From assembly GCA_018881555.1 (NCBI GenBank), contig JACAXG010000012.1, positions 5,692,087-5,756,086 on the forward strand: DNA of 64,000 bases, in the 5' to 3' direction. Positions 27,522-41,378 of the stretch are shown in pieces; the stretch's first letter is position 1; every line of letters begins with the position of its first letter. The position numbers and the translations under genes were made by a program. The notes under the pieces were generated by a model. It was not told the origin of the DNA. It saw nothing but the letters and a program-made list of their open reading frames with translations, and did not search any database. Source of the stretch: Amblyornis subalaris (taxonomy: Eukaryota > Chordata > Aves > Passeriformes > Ptilonorhynchidae).

Positions 27522-30500
27522 ATTTTATGTTTTGAAGATAATGTTCATAATAAATGCAAACCAACCCAAACAATTCCACTGAAGAAAGAGAATTAGCTAA
27601 TAGAAATGCTATAATCAGCATGAAAGTCAAACGAATCATCGGTAGACACTGGAAAACTTACCCAACCTTATATAAAACTTTGGAAACAAATTTTGGAAAT
27701 ACACAGGATAAGAACAATTCCTGTGGAAAAAATTTGGTTTTACTCAGGAAGTAACACCAGCCTGAAGATCACTTCTCTGCTCTCAGAGATGTTTCCCATA
27801 TGAATCTGAAGACATTTTAATTTCCATATGTCCTGATCCTGTAGTAATTCACAATATCAGATAAAACACAGCCAAATGTTAAATGCAATGTTTGTACATT
27901 TCTGTCTTGTGAAATGCTTCAAGGGAACTTTTATCTAAAAATTAAAATGTAACCCTTTGCTCCCAAAGCGGTTCCATTTAATTTAGCATACCAGCTTCTT
28001 ACTGGACTAACATCTTTTCTACGTTACTCAAGGAACCATTTCAAACGTCACAAATGGAATTTTTTGAAATATGTGCTTTCAAAAGTGTGTGAACCTCTGG
28101 GATTTTGGGAGGAAATTTATTAANTTAAATAATCTTAGAACGTTCTTGTAGATAACTATGTTTTGAGTGATGAAAAATGAACACCAGTGCTACAATTGTC
28201 AGTCATACAGAAGATAACTTTCATAAGATTTTAAAAGAAACCAATGCCTGTCAAATTTTAAATTAAGCACCTAATTCACTGTGATTGATCTATAGAGCTA
28301 ATGTAAATTGACAAATTATTTTGAAAAAAACTGAAAAAATGCTAATGAAAAAAATGTAAATGAAAAGAATTGCAGTTCCAGTTCATAAAATGAAAAAGAC
28401 ATTCTCTTCTTTCTAAAAGAGGTTCTGGGTTGTTATCAGAATTTCTAATTTGGTAACAGATTTGAGCTATTTCTGGGACTCTTTTAGGAAAAGAGTTTTA
28501 TATTTTGATGGACAGCGTCACATCCTTTGAGATACAAAAGTAAAAATCTTACACATCCAGCTTGGGGAGTTTGTCCAATAGGAACCACAAAGATGGGATA
28601 GAGAGTCAAACATTCTTGGGATATGGGTGATCCTCATAAACTGAGACCTCTTGATAGACATATGAGTCAGCAGAGGATAGTGGAGGGAAAGCAGCATTTA
28701 AACAAATGGAGATGAATGGTTGTCTTGAACTTAGATTCCCACTAGGCAGCTGTAGAAGTCTAGAGGCCGGCATATGGTGGAAAAAGATGAATTTGAATTT
28801 TGGACATCCAAAATCAAAGCAAACTCAAAGACAAGAATTAAAAGTATACAAGTACAAATTATAGGGGTTTTTCAATGCTGAAATCTGGAGTAAACTCATC
28901 ACTTTCACCAGAGCTCTTTTCGAGAATCTAAGAATCGTCCTGATAGGACATTCACAGCCATAAAGAAATCACAACAAAACACAATAATTAAATGGAAATT
29001 GAAACCAAACCATTATAAAATTCTCCACTAATCAAAGAGTGACCTTCTCACCAGTCTGTGCTTTTTTGGAAGGAATCAGAGCATGTCCAACTCTTTCCTG
29101 AAACCTTTGCATGCTTTATAAGCTGTTGTGTAGTTTGAGAGGAGTCTGTCATATTCAATGTCTTTTTATTTAGCTAGTCATTGAGAAAATGAGAGCAGCT
29201 ACTCCAAAACCAATTTCATTTTTCAGTCACTGATCCAGTTACTCATTTATTTTCTGCTCCTGAACTTGAGATGTCTTTTAATAATATATGTTTTTTAAAA
29301 GAGGGATGCTGCAAGTGTACTGGCGCCAGTGCAGATTCCTCTCCAAGCACAGAGAAGTCTCAGAGGCATAAATGGTAAAGATTTCTCCTGTATCTAGATG
29401 GATCTGGTTTCTCCACAGGTTCCTGAGGCAGTTTTGTTTGTGGCCCTGAAGCTGCCATTGTGCCTGTTGTCTGATTGAGCTAGAGATGGTTGTTTGGGCT
29501 CCTTTAGCTTCCCAGTTAAAATTTCTGTTAGCATATCCCAGAATCTGAAAAATTTAAACACTTTGGAAAAGAAGATATGGTTCAATTTGCCTTCAAGAAA
29601 TCTATTTCATTCAAAGAAATTCATAAGCTAAAGACTCTAGTTGTATTCTTAGCAGGATTTCAGGAGCAGACCCACTGAAGCTAAAGGCGGTACAGACACA
29701 TTTTGCACACAAAGGGGATGACATCAACAGGGAAAATTAAGCCAGGTTCATGTTCAAATTCTGTGTGACTCCCTTTGGGTCAGATATGTGATACGTGATA
29801 TGCCCTGTCCAAACTGTGCTGTGCAGGAGTTAGGGTGCTTGGGGCTCGCCCGCAGTATCTAGTGGTATCTCTGCAATTCCAGGGTCTTAGACTTCATCAA
29901 GGCTGTGTTAAAGGCTAAATCAAAGGAGCAGTTCAACTTTAGAAAAGACAGCTGGACTTTTTCAAAGCCTCAGGAAATGTTTGTTTGAGTTTTTTTATTA
30001 GGCTTTGAGTTGCAACACTAGAGTTGCTGTTCTAAAAGAAGCTCAACACATTCATTATACCATTGTGATAAATATGCAGAAAAATGCTATCTGTTTAATC
30101 TGTGTGGGCATTCAAACCTTCTGTAATACTTGGTAGAAATACTGGGCTGAATAATTATTTGCACTGCAGGAAAATAAAGTTATTCTCACAGCAGCTGTTG
30201 CAATCTTCATAGTAAAAGCAGGAGAGTTTGTGCAGATGCTCCAGTCTTAGGAGCCATGGAGGCAGATGTATCAGAGGAAATACCAGTATATGGTTTTGCA
30301 TATTTTCTCCTCACTAATCACAACTACAGTAGCACCAATTTTCTATCACCCTTTTCTTCCACCATTGTTTCCTGTAGGGCATCAACACCACCCAGTTTCT
30401 CCCTTCTATTACCTGATAACACTTTACAGAAAAATAGCATTCACATCTTTCCAAAAAGTGAATTTTGTTAAGGAATTTTTTTCCCATGAATAGGACACCC

Positions 30501-32850
30501 ACTAGCAGTTCCCCTATCTTCTGTACTACTTTCATATCTCAGCTAAATAAATGGGTTGGGTGTACTTGTGATTTGCCAGAGCAAAGAGGACAGAAGCAGC
30601 TTGCTCTTGCTGAAACAGAAAGGGAAAAAAATGTCCTCAAAAGTACATAGGTGTTGCGGATAGGTAAAACCTTGCAAAATGAAGACCTTGTTACCCTTGT
30701 AAAATCATGATTCACTTCTGTTACTTTGGCTAAGTAAAAAGGCCTCTGGGAATGAGCTCAGCTAACTTAGAAGTAGAGAAAACAAGTTACATAACTTTCG
30801 CATGATCACCTCGTGGCTTATGGTGACTGGTTGAATTATTGTTTGTTGTGTTTCAATGGTATGTACTCTGATAATGGCTAACTGCTTAAAAAGGCTTGGT
30901 TTTTGCAATAAAGAGCTCTCCTTTGCACCTGCCTGGGAACTCTGTATCACTCTATCGACACACATAGGTGGCATTTGTTTTGCAGATCTGGGCAGAGGTA
31001 TCAATATCAACAACCTCCAAATGGTGATGTGTATTGGTTTGGAAATGTATGTATGAATGACTATTAATTTCTTCAATATAGGAAGTTAATAGGTGTATTA
31101 TTATCTTCCTGTAAGCAGACAGGGGGCAACTAAATAATCAGCAAAATATAATTCCCCATTGGAGCAAGACTCAATTAATTTTTCTTTTCTTATCTACAGT
31201 AACTGATAACTCAGGAAAATTACCTGTTGTCAGACATATTTTGCCCTCTTATGCTGATACAGCTTCTCATGATTTCCCACTTGAAACCATCTCACAAAAA
31301 GTGTATTTTGAAAGAAGATATTTGAGGATGGTGATCTAAGTTAACTCCAATCTCCAGGAGAGAGAGGAATTGTAAAAACAAGATGTGTATGTTAGAATTC
31401 ACATCAAGAGAACATTAGGAGAGTAGGAAGTGTAGTAGGAAGAGCAGAAGGAGAAAGAACAGGAGGCGGGAGGACAGCTGATCCTTGCCAGTGGATAGAA
31501 ATTATTGCCATGCTCTCCTCTTTGTCCAAGTTCCCATTTCACTCCTGTGATGACTTCTCACACACTGTGTCTTACTCACATGTTTTGTAAATAGAAACAG
31601 CATTTAACACACTTATGGGAAAGTGTTACAGAAAAACATTCCGACGTGCATTTTNTTTTATGACGTGAATTTGCAAAACAGATGACACAAGTTTTAACAC
31701 AAATGCTTGCCACCACATTAAATAGAAAAGTCCGAGTAAGTAGTATATTAAGTCACACAATATTTACCACATGCTGGTAATATTTTTTTCATTCTGTCTC
31801 TAATGGAAAAAAATAATACTTGTGAGGTTTTTTTTTCTTTTTCCTTTTAAATAGTACAGGCCTGTCCTACTGCACCTGTATGAGAAAAGACAGGTCACAG
31901 AGTAGGAATTTCTGCAGTGGCTGTTCTGTTTGGTGCAGATTTGTTCTCTAGTCTGAGATTATTCCAGCACAGCTCTGTCTTCTGCATAGGTGAACTTCTG
32001 CCCTATGGTAAGGATTTCTGCTGCCAACCTTAAACCTCTTCTTAAGTTTTACAGAGAGGAAGAGAAGGTGGAGAGACAGGGAAGGGCTTACTGGGAGACA
32101 AGTGTTTAGGGGACCATACTCCTCTGCTCTTTATCAATGTTTTCTAAAGACTCAGTTTCATAGCCAGATGTGTTGCTATTTTCCATGGAGCTAAAGACAT
32201 ATATCCAGGATGAAGCCACCATCTGTCAGGGTGGGACACATTCCCCTACCACTCTGATACAGCAGAACATCTTACTTGAATGACTTCTACAATGATGTAT
32301 TTAACCACTTAGTCATACAAGTGTACCATTAAAAGGACTGCACCATGTCTGCAAAAAAATCTTTGAGTACTGCCTTCACAGTTCAGCATCACCTCTCTTT
32401 CTGAGGTTCATTTTCAAGAAGTCATTATTTTCTTCATTATTTGATCTTGTCCAAACACTGAGACTGGCTGTAAATACTGATATATAGTATCTTTTTGTCA
32501 AATTGTGTTTACAGGAATATTGCCAGTGCTTGCTGTCATGGCACCACATGACCTGTCTCAAGGGCTGCTTGAAGATGTTCATTTGGACTGGAGAGCTCAC
32601 TGATGATTGTAAAACTTTGTAAAAGTACTCACCCCACTAGAGTTCATGGTGGGTGAGCAGTACACCAAAAAAAGCAACACCTAGGTCACCTGTAGTCACC
32701 TGAAATTGGTTAGCTTATTCACTAGTTAAAGGATTATTGACAGTGAAATGTAGCATAGAATATAGCCTTGGAAAACTGTTAACTGTAACATATTCACAGG
32801 GAAAATAATTTCATTCTCCCGGATCCCACTCCTGGCTCATACCTTTTTCA

Positions 32851-32876
32851 CCTGGGAGATCCGCAGATCTCCCAGG
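32851..32876. repeat. Perfect inverted repeat, 11-bp arms, 4-nt loop
   Basis: The arm cctgggagatc (32851-32861) is followed by four bases (cgca) and its exact reverse complement (32866-32876). The arms are G+C-rich compared with the surroundings, so a stable hairpin could form in RNA or extruded DNA. I see no U-run, gene or known RNA motif beside it. Confidence 0.95.
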
Positions 32877-35800
32877 CTGGGAAGCAGTAATGCAGCAGAG
32901 GTCGATGGGTTGGAAAGCACTCTTTCCATCTGTGTCTCCACTGGATAAACTTGCCCAATGTCACTATTTCCTCATAAGAATGCATAAACTGCTTCTATTT
33001 TCCATGTTGAAATTAGCTCTCAAATAAAATTGCTCATAATAAGTAATTCTTAGTTTATTTTTTTATACGTATATTATTGTACTGCTTAGCACTGAATCTG
33101 CAAGAGAGAGCACAGGCCATGCCTGAACTGCTACACCATTACATGAAATGACTTCCAGAAATCAGTGCTTCCAGTAAAAGGATTAAGAATTGTGCCAGTT
33201 TTTCAACTGTTTGGATCCATACATTATGTCTGTGACTGGCTGGTCAATGATCAAAGCATCAAAAAAACTAGATACCTTTGGAAGACAGCCCATTAAAAAG
33301 CCATTTTAGTTAATCAAAAAAAAAGATTGTGCTTTTTCTTGTATTCTTTTCAAATACTTTCTTAAATAAGAATCCTGTAATTAGGTAAGTTAATGTAATA
33401 AAATGTAGTGGAATAAAATGCCTGAAAGGCTCATAGCCAAAATATAAAGTCATAGACTATATCTATTTTTATTTCAAAAATTAACAACTCAGTTCATGTC
33501 TTTACCAGCTGTAGTTGTGCAGATGAATGGGAAAAAAAGCAGATGTTCAAAATATGAAAACTTCCTCTCATAGTTCATGAACTCAGAAATGTGTTTGGTA
33601 GGAAAGTAGTCTGTTTCTATCACAAATGGGAAACACGGCCATCAAATAAAACTTGAGATCCAGGCCAGAACTTTTTTACAGCAGAACAGTTCTAGGGGCA
33701 CTTCCCAGGAGACAGGCAAATCCCAAGATACAGGATAATATATTTTAATTGACACTGAAACTGGTATGATTTTCATTTACAAAAATGTATGTGTAAATGC
33801 CAGTTTCTCATAAATATATCACTAAAACATCTGTGACAGGGTTTTTTAAAAACTCAGTTGGATCATACAATTAACATCATGCTTATTATGGCTGAGGTGC
33901 AAAACAGGAAATTGACATTGAAATAACTGCCCTTCCAAGTATTTATGTACACTGCCTTTTGGATACAGCGGTGACTTGTGTGTAATAGTCAGTACGCTGA
34001 GAATGCACAAAAGTGAACTGCTAACAGTGTCTAAATAAAATCAGCTCACATGCATATATGTGATTCATAAGCCATGGATGATTGTTCTTCCTACACATGT
34101 TGCTTACTCTTCTAGTTTGAAAGTAAAAACCTCTCAGAATTACAGAGATTATCTCTGTTCTACTATATTTGCACAGAAAATTTTACAGCAGGAACATTTG
34201 GGTGATTTCACCACAGCGATATCAAGAGACTTGCTTAGGCAGGAGCTGTGGCTCTCCTGCCCCAGCTGCCCATGGCCAGACACCTTATTCTCTGTTGCTT
34301 CCAGGTTTTTCATGCCATAGATTGTGGACCCGAAAACAGAGCATCCTACACTGAACTAACCCCTTTCCACTTCAGGTGGTTTTCTCTTTCCTTTAACACA
34401 TTTACCTTGGTTCTGATTTTGGGTGACTTCTTTCTTCAGTTCCCCTGGTTCCCCTGTTATTACCGACTGATTGAATATTTTCCCCAAATATGATACTTAT
34501 AATGCTTTACTTAAATGTTTCCCCACACTATGAGTGTCTAATTTCATTTCAACTTCCAACTTTCTAACTTTCCTGTCCTTAAGACTTTATTGTGGACTAC
34601 AATCACATGATAATAATGATTGCATGTCCAACAAATCCTTGACTGAAGACTGAAGAATATAGACAAAGTTAACCTCCCACTGGACCTGAAAGTGATTCAA
34701 GTTCTTTCCGTACTTCTGTGACTTTGGTTTTTCAGGAAAGTTGAGTGAAATATGTTAACTTTTTTTCTGATGGTAATACTTTTTTCCAGGTTTGTTCTGA
34801 GTGGTTTGTAACCTCTGTTTTTGCAGAAATTACTTCAAGTTATGCCAGCCTCAAAACTTTGTAGGTGATGGAGCAGCTTCATGTGCTTGAGGCATGGAGC
34901 TAGGGTCTATCCAGCTCACCAATCTCCTTCCACCTATCTACCGATCCTTGTCATGGGAAAGGCATGGCAGAACTGTTCAAAGTATGTCCAACCTACTGGA
35001 TATTTTTCAGTCAAGCATATGAAACTTCCTGCTCATTTGTGCCTAATTATTCTTCTTCACATCTGTTATCCTCATCATTTTCAGCATTATCAGCACTTTA
35101 ATGATCTCTAACAGGCTATGTTCTTGCTACAGCAAAACTGTATTTTTTTGGTTTTAGATTTCATAACATGGAAACACCTGTAACATGGAAAAAAGGATCG
35201 ACACATAAATAACATTCTTGCATACTCGGTTCAAAAACTATCTTCTGGGAAGTTTACTCCAATCTCACACTGCAATAAGTCATCTATACTTCTATAGTCT
35301 GCATACATTTCCATCCCTCCAAATGAATTGGATTAAAAGTGGACTTCACAATAGTATCACCTGGTATGACAGTTTTACATTAGTGGAAATCTAGAATGAA
35401 CTTAAAAATAAATGCACAAAAACAAATCAAGAAAACAATTTTCGATTCAAACTAAGATCTGCTACTGTTTAATCTTATCAAAGGAAACTGAGAAAGCCAG
35501 GTTTTAGACACGTTTTGCACATGCACAAAGCACTGCCTTCAGATACATTTTAGTTAAGAACTACATGAGTTCTGGTCCATAATTGCCCATCTGACCACAC
35601 ATGTGGTCTGTTGTATACTTAATATTTGTCTCCAAAATTTTTCTAATCAGCTAATTGCTAGTTTATCAGGTAGGCAACATAGCCTTAAAAGGACTGTAAT
35701 TATATCATTATCATTCACAGTGGGCTGTAAAAGAGCTTTACAAAATGAATAGGCAGTGTTTCAACCAAAGTATCTATGGAAGCTCCTTTATCTACAGAGA

Positions 35801-37040
35801 AAAATACTCTGAAGTTTCAATGTTTATTTGCTCTCTGGCAGCCTAAAGAAAATTTAAGTGGGTGTCAGTTTAAAAGAACCCCAGGAGACAGGACATTGGT
35901 TTCCCTACACAACTGTCTTTTAATCCCTGCGGTTTTTCTGTGGGAACTGGAGAAACAGGGTCTTGTTCCCTACCCACATTATACTAGTAACTGTCAGGAA
36001 AAGAAATTTTGCAAATTAAAGAAACAAATGCCTAACCGAACCAAAACTCCAACAAAAGCCTAGTGAAGCACTCAATGAAACCTTCCAAGTTACAAGGCAT
36101 GGACTTACGTTCACTTATAAAATCACTCCCTGTCTAATCTCTCAATAAATGCTCCTTCATCTCCTTCTTAAATTGAACATCCAAAGGCTGGAACTTTAGT
36201 ATGGAGGAGAAAAACCTCAGGAAAGTTCTAGTTAGAGAATAATACTTGACTTGGTATATAGCTATTTCGATTTACCTAATTTGCACACTGCAAACAGAGT
36301 AAAAACCCTGTACTGACTGATTTAGAGCATTACAAAACAGGTGATACCATTTGACTTCTCTTACACAAATACTCTCTTTAAAAGGTTTTGTTATTTAACC
36401 AGCTTAGGAATTTATTATACTACAATTCAAATGTGAATGTTTATGAGGTTTGTCTATTCATTTTAAAAGATGTTTTCAACATCTGTCTTTTACTGTTTGT
36501 GGCTATGATTGAAATTTTCAGAAGAATATGTGAGTAAAGGATCATATTGTGAGTTGAAGTACACTCATGTCTATGTGCATGTGAGTATTTACTTATTCAC
36601 ACCTGAGAAAAACAAGAAAAAGGGGAAATATCTATTCAAAGAAAAAGAAAATAGAGCATTTGCTTTACTGTGTGAATTAAAAATGGAAAATATTTTTTTA
36701 AAAAGGCAAGTAAAAAAACTGTTTATGGAGTATGAAAAAATTACATAAGAAGCAAGAAAGTTAACAAGCTGGAAAATGTTAAAAAGGGCAGAAACAAGAA
36801 TAATCTCTCTTGCAAGATTACTCAAAGTAGGCAGAAAAACCTAGTAACAATTCTTCAAGAAAGGCAGATCTTAACAAATCATTCTGTTCTGTATTAGGCA
36901 GATACAGCCCTTCTGTAGCTAAGGGCAATCTTAGACACGAACATTTTGAAATGTCAAGCTAGTGTAAATAACCTCTGGGAAACACGTTTTTCCAAGCAGG
37001 CGGTTAGCTATCCACATCTCTGAGATGGCTGGTGGGCAAG

Positions 37041-37070
37041 ACTTGCTTATACTTGCTCATACTTGCTCAG
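37041..37070. repeat. 10-bp tandem repeat, three copies
   Basis: Three consecutive 10-bp units beginning acttgct differ from one another by one or two bases. It is a minor minisatellite seed without evident function. Confidence 0.9.
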
Positions 37071-38422
37071 GAGGACTCAGAAATGCAGCCTGAAAGCGTG
37101 GGTTATCTCTGAGACCCAGTGGCCATTGAGGAAGGTCCCATCCTGCTCTTCCTACCCTATTGCTCTCCTTCTTTCCCTCTGCTCCTGTCTCTCAGCTCTG
37201 CACAGTGCCCAACACTCACAACATCCTTCTACAATCCACTTCCAACAGTACAGCAGAAAACTGTGTGGTTTGTGTTTTTGCAAGCTTAGTTCTTTTGCTG
37301 GATCAGTGAGCTTCATCACCTCCTGGCAGTTCAGAAGCATACCATAGCTGGCACCGTGTAATTATTGAATGTAAGCAGATAGGATTTTGGAGGTAAAGGT
37401 TTTGGAAGCGAGAGGCTGAGACTACTATCTTTCAGCAGGGGTGACCAGTGGGAATCCTGTGACCCTCCTTCCCCTCATTCTCCTGCAGCTTCATCCTTGC
37501 TGGAAAACACCCCAAGCACATGCTAGACTAGCCAAGAGGCACTGCTGCAGAGCACAGACTGCAGTATGGGATTGTGTTTATGGCTTGCAGACACCAATTT
37601 TCAAAAATTGCTCAGCCAGCAACCCTAGAGGAATAAACTGAATATAGAATCAAGATGAAGTTCCACAGGAAAGGATCTCAGACAGTGTTCATATAGGTCT
37701 GCAGTTGGATACAGACCGTGCCCTTCAGACCTTGCTTTCACTAAAAGGGAGTCAGACTCTGTAGCTAGGAAGAAAGGGGACTTTTGTGTATGAAACTGTT
37801 TTCAGACCTCTATTGAGCTTCCTATTCTTTTTCTTTTTTGCTTGTATTTAAACAAGGCTTATTGTTTAAATCCACTCAAACAGACATTTACAGATGCTGG
37901 TTAAACTCAGTGGTGTAGCAAACATGCAAGTCAGTCATGCTATCTCCTACTGAAGCATTCTCAATTCTTTCTATTCTCTCCCACCTTCTTTGATTCAATA
38001 GTTAACCTTTGTGGACCACCTCTTCTCAGTATTTAAACAGGGAATCTTTTCAGTTAAAGACACCCATTAACTTCACAGCAGTTTTGAGAGTGAAATGTTG
38101 GAATCACATAGCCCAGAGCAGGAATGAGCTTTACAATATCCACGGGCAGAGACTCAAAGAAAAAAGGAGTACTCCTCAGCCTTCTGGAAATTTTCCATAT
38201 TGTCCCTTTACTTCAAGAGTCTGATTCCAGTCCCCAAAAAACTTTGAAATGTGGTTGATAAAAGTAAGTACATATATGTAACATGAGTTAGTCAGACATT
38301 TGACATACTGTTCTTATTGACAGCTATTTGTTTAGACTTGTCCAATAAAACCATCTAATGTGTGATTTGTTGATACAGTGTAGCATTAACTTTTCACTTG
38401 AGACTTAAGCAGAAGGTTTTAT

Positions 38423-38464
38423 GCAGGTTTTACAGAGAGTTGCAGGGTTTACACAGAGTTGCAG
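38423..38464. repeat. 19-bp tandem repeat, 2.2 copies
   Basis: Two imperfect 19-bp units (38423-38441 and 38442-38460) each start with gcagg and end with agagtt, and a third copy begins with gcag at 38461. It lies just upstream of the old CR1-like element. Confidence 0.85.
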
Positions 38465-38479
38465 CCTTTCCTCCCAGTA

Positions 38480-39372
38480 CCGAATATTCACATCAATGAG
38501 CTGGAAATAATACATATAAAATCATGGTCAATAAAATTTGCTGATGACCCAAAGATGGTCAGAGGGGTTAGTCTCAGCAAAGACAGGCTGGTAAAGTTGA
38601 AGCAAAGTATATTCAGACACAGTTAAATGCAAAATATATCTGGGGACAATGAATGCAAACCCCATGCCCAGCATACTGAACTAGATCACACTGGAAAGCA
38701 GTGACATTCTAGAAGAAGTAGCATCCAAGTGGACAACTAAACAAATCTTTGTGCTCTGACTAAACAAACCCTTAAGCTGTTACTAATAAAATACATGCAG
38801 GGCAAAAATAACACAAAAAAATTTAACTCCGAATCTCTCATTGACATGGATGGTACAGAGACATTTCATTCCAGTCCAGTAGCTCCATTTTAAATGGGTA
38901 TGGAAAGTGAAAAAAAAAGCCACAAGAATGTATATTAAAAAAAAGTTTTTGAATTAGAGAGGTAACAAATTCAGTTTGTTCACTGAAAAGAGATGACTTG
39001 AATACCATTCACAAATATCTGCCACATAAAAGGAAGAAATGCATATTGCGGATTCTTTAACCTTGTGGAAAATCCATAAGAACAACTGTCTGGAAGCTGA
39101 AGCCAGGCAAATTTAAATGAGGCATGCTAGAGAAACCTTAGATGAACATTAGATGTTATTAGACAAACTGCAAGAATGAGTTACTTTTGAAGGTCATGTA
39201 CTTATAACCACACATTTCCTTCAAATAAAGAATTGATGATCTTCAGTGGGATAGGCTCTAATTAAATGCAAGTCAGACATTAGTTAATCTCAGAACACTG
39301 GTGTAACAGGTGTTTAGAAGGTCAAGAGACAGCAATATCTGATGGTCCTTTCTGCTTTAAACTCCATGAATA
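38480..39372 (+). mobile_element. Ancient, heavily decayed CR1-like LINE
   Basis: Landmarks of the C-terminal reverse-transcriptase region and 3' part of CR1 occur in the right order and spacing on the plus strand. A block encoding the 'tnkfADD'-type region is recognisable at about 38525-38560 (aaatttgctgatgaccc). Blocks around 38620-38690, 38925-39010 and 39050-39120 also follow the CR1 order. It ends with the older sauropsid CR1-type 3' terminus at about 39337-39372 (ctgatggtcctttctgctttaaac). All frames are broken by stops and indels, so it is a dead copy. Its divergence is much greater than that of the other CR1 pieces here, suggesting an old subfamily. The family is inferred by eye. Confidence 0.7.
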
Positions 39373-40540
39373 CATGCACGAAGTTTCACACAGTGGCTTC
39401 CTTTTTGAACTCTAATCTCTAGTAATTTTTAGCTGCTTCATTTGAAAGTATTTTCCACAGAGCGTCTGGCCTGGCCAAATAGGTTTGAAAGTGATACAGT
39501 AGTATGCAGATACCTGAATATATAATTAATCTGTAGGTGTCAAAAAAATTCTTACATGTTTCAAGATCCAGACATCATTGCCAGATCATTAGAGAAGGAA
39601 TGATATGGGAAACGTGACTTTGTAATCATTAATTCTGAATTTTTCTGGCTTATCAGACATATAGAAACACCTTTGGAAGGTAAGGAACTCTCATGGATTC
39701 ATTCTAGACTCTTCCTCCTATTGGAGGCCTTATCTGCATTTATATATTACTTCTGAAAGGAAATAAATTGGATTTGTGAATTTTAATAAAATATTTATTG
39801 CATTCAAACTTTCAGGTGCTACAATACATGTTCTTACAAAATGGCACAGCTTATATGTGCACTTCCTTGTGGGTAATAGAAGTGGGACACAGGAAATGCT
39901 GCAGCCTCTACTAAGCCTCAGAAAAACTGGTTGCTTTCTTCCCTTTGGGTAGCTCTGCTACTGGAGCTCCCAGTGGCAACTTCACCTGTTCTCACTTTGT
40001 CTGAAATATCCACAAGGATTCACAGGCTCCCCTCTTACACAAGTTTTGAATTTCTGATCATAGGGTCACTGTTCTTTCCTAATCTATTCTGTTTGCATTT
40101 CAATACAGGTTGACTCACACTTTCCTATTTGAAATCAGTGTTCTGCCATGACCATCTGCTTCATTACATTCTTCTGCTTCATAAATATGAAAGAGACAAA
40201 ATAACTCCAAAATTAACTCTAAATGCAAAAGGAGAGACTGCCCTAAGATTATTCGGTAAGATTGATCATGATTTATTAAAGTAGAGATTTAGGTCCACTC
40301 TGATTTACTATATCAAACCAACCATTTTCAGGACCGTCCCTTAACATAACTGATAATAGAATATGAACTGACTTATATTAATTGATAGCAATTGATTCAA
40401 ATATATTTTAAAACGAAGCTTACTGCCTTGCTATACTATACTGTCTATGCTTTATCTATATTGAGGCTTTCTGTACCCCAGATGCACATCATTGCTAACA
40501 CAGTAGCATCCTTGTGTTATAGGCAAGTCTCATGGGGGTG
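39373..40540. other. Non-coding stretch between repeats
   Basis: AT-rich DNA without a recognised gene or repeat end. The frame 40392-40853 (153 codons, plus) begins here and runs across the repeat-like fragment at 40543; its translation has no family resemblance. Confidence 0.5.
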
Positions 40541-40542
40541 TG

Positions 40543-40605
40543 CCTGTTTGGGGTCATTGATTTCCTCAGGGCCAGGATCTCACTCCATGTTAATGAGAGC
40601 TTCAC
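40543..40605. repeat. Possible ancient sauropsid interspersed repeat
   Basis: The words gtcattgatttcctcagg and gccaggatctcact resemble a short module (a 'near-palindromic' theme of the type ccattgacttcaatggg...ccaggatttcac) that recurs in many old sauropsid repeats. Only about 60 bases look similar, and the family cannot be assigned by eye. Confidence 0.25.
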
Positions 40606-41129
40606 ATTTGGCATTACTGTTGAACGTGATTGCTGATGTGGAGGTTTCCCTGTCCTCTCATTTCTCGACAGACTGGGGCAGGCTCTGGCACCAGCAACCA
40701 GGATTTTCACAGGAAGTTCTCAGTACTAAACCTTGCTTGAGTGAAGAACAAATCTGTGGGTATGGAGTTGTGATGCATGTGCAGTCTGTGAACCAAAAAT
40801 TGAATTTCGTGGGTTGCCTTTCCTTGTCACTTCAAAATACAACAGCAAGGTAATAAATAAAGCAGTTAGTTAATAAATAAAATAGGTGATAGTGTCATTC
40901 CTAAGCCACATTTATTTGCATGTGTGGCGAGGCAGCTCACCTCCTCCCCTCCTACCTTCCTTCTTGCTGTCAAGAAGGTTATCTGCTGTTTGCATAAATT
41001 AGAAAATCTCTCCTTTTCCCATAGTCTTGTAGGACTCTCAGGTGCCAGAGCTGGCATGATAATAAACAGCTGCTGTGGAGGGACATTATGCTGGAATTTT
41101 GTGACTGACAGACGCTAAAACTTTACAGC

Positions 41130-41137
41130 TATAAAAG
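41130..41137 (+). promoter_or_regulatory. TATA box of the probable LTR
   Basis: TATAAAAG is followed by ordinary sequence with a transcription start expected about 25-30 bases downstream. Together with AATAAA at 41705 it gives a promoter-to-poly(A) layout inside one candidate LTR. Whether it is active is unknown. Confidence 0.4.
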
Positions 41138-41378
41138 ACTCACCGTAACTCACACAAATTGGAAAAACCTTCTATGCACCTCTGAGGTGTGTATGAGGGC
41201 AAATCCCTCTGGCTCCAGGATGCCGGGCTCGAGTGATTCTTCTCTTCTGAAAGCTGGGTGAAAGGAGCCTCGACACACCACACGAATCCAGTAAGTCTTA
41301 TCAACTTCTAGGCTATGCTATTTCTTCACTAGCTGAACTATAAGCACTGTTATTATTGCACTCTTTTATATATAAACC

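Larger units (their letters stand above)
27522..38420. other. Long featureless AT-rich stretch
   Basis: Nearly eleven kilobases without a recognisable gene, RNA or transposon end. All frames are short and AT-driven. Small items noted: a perfect inverted repeat at 32851-32876 and a three-copy 10-bp tandem repeat at 37041-37070, each listed separately. Single N bases are at 28124 and 31655. Confidence 0.55.

Noticed and set aside
40392..40853. 153-codon plus-strand frame before the LTR
   Set aside because: It crosses a repeat-like fragment and resembles no retroviral or cellular protein.
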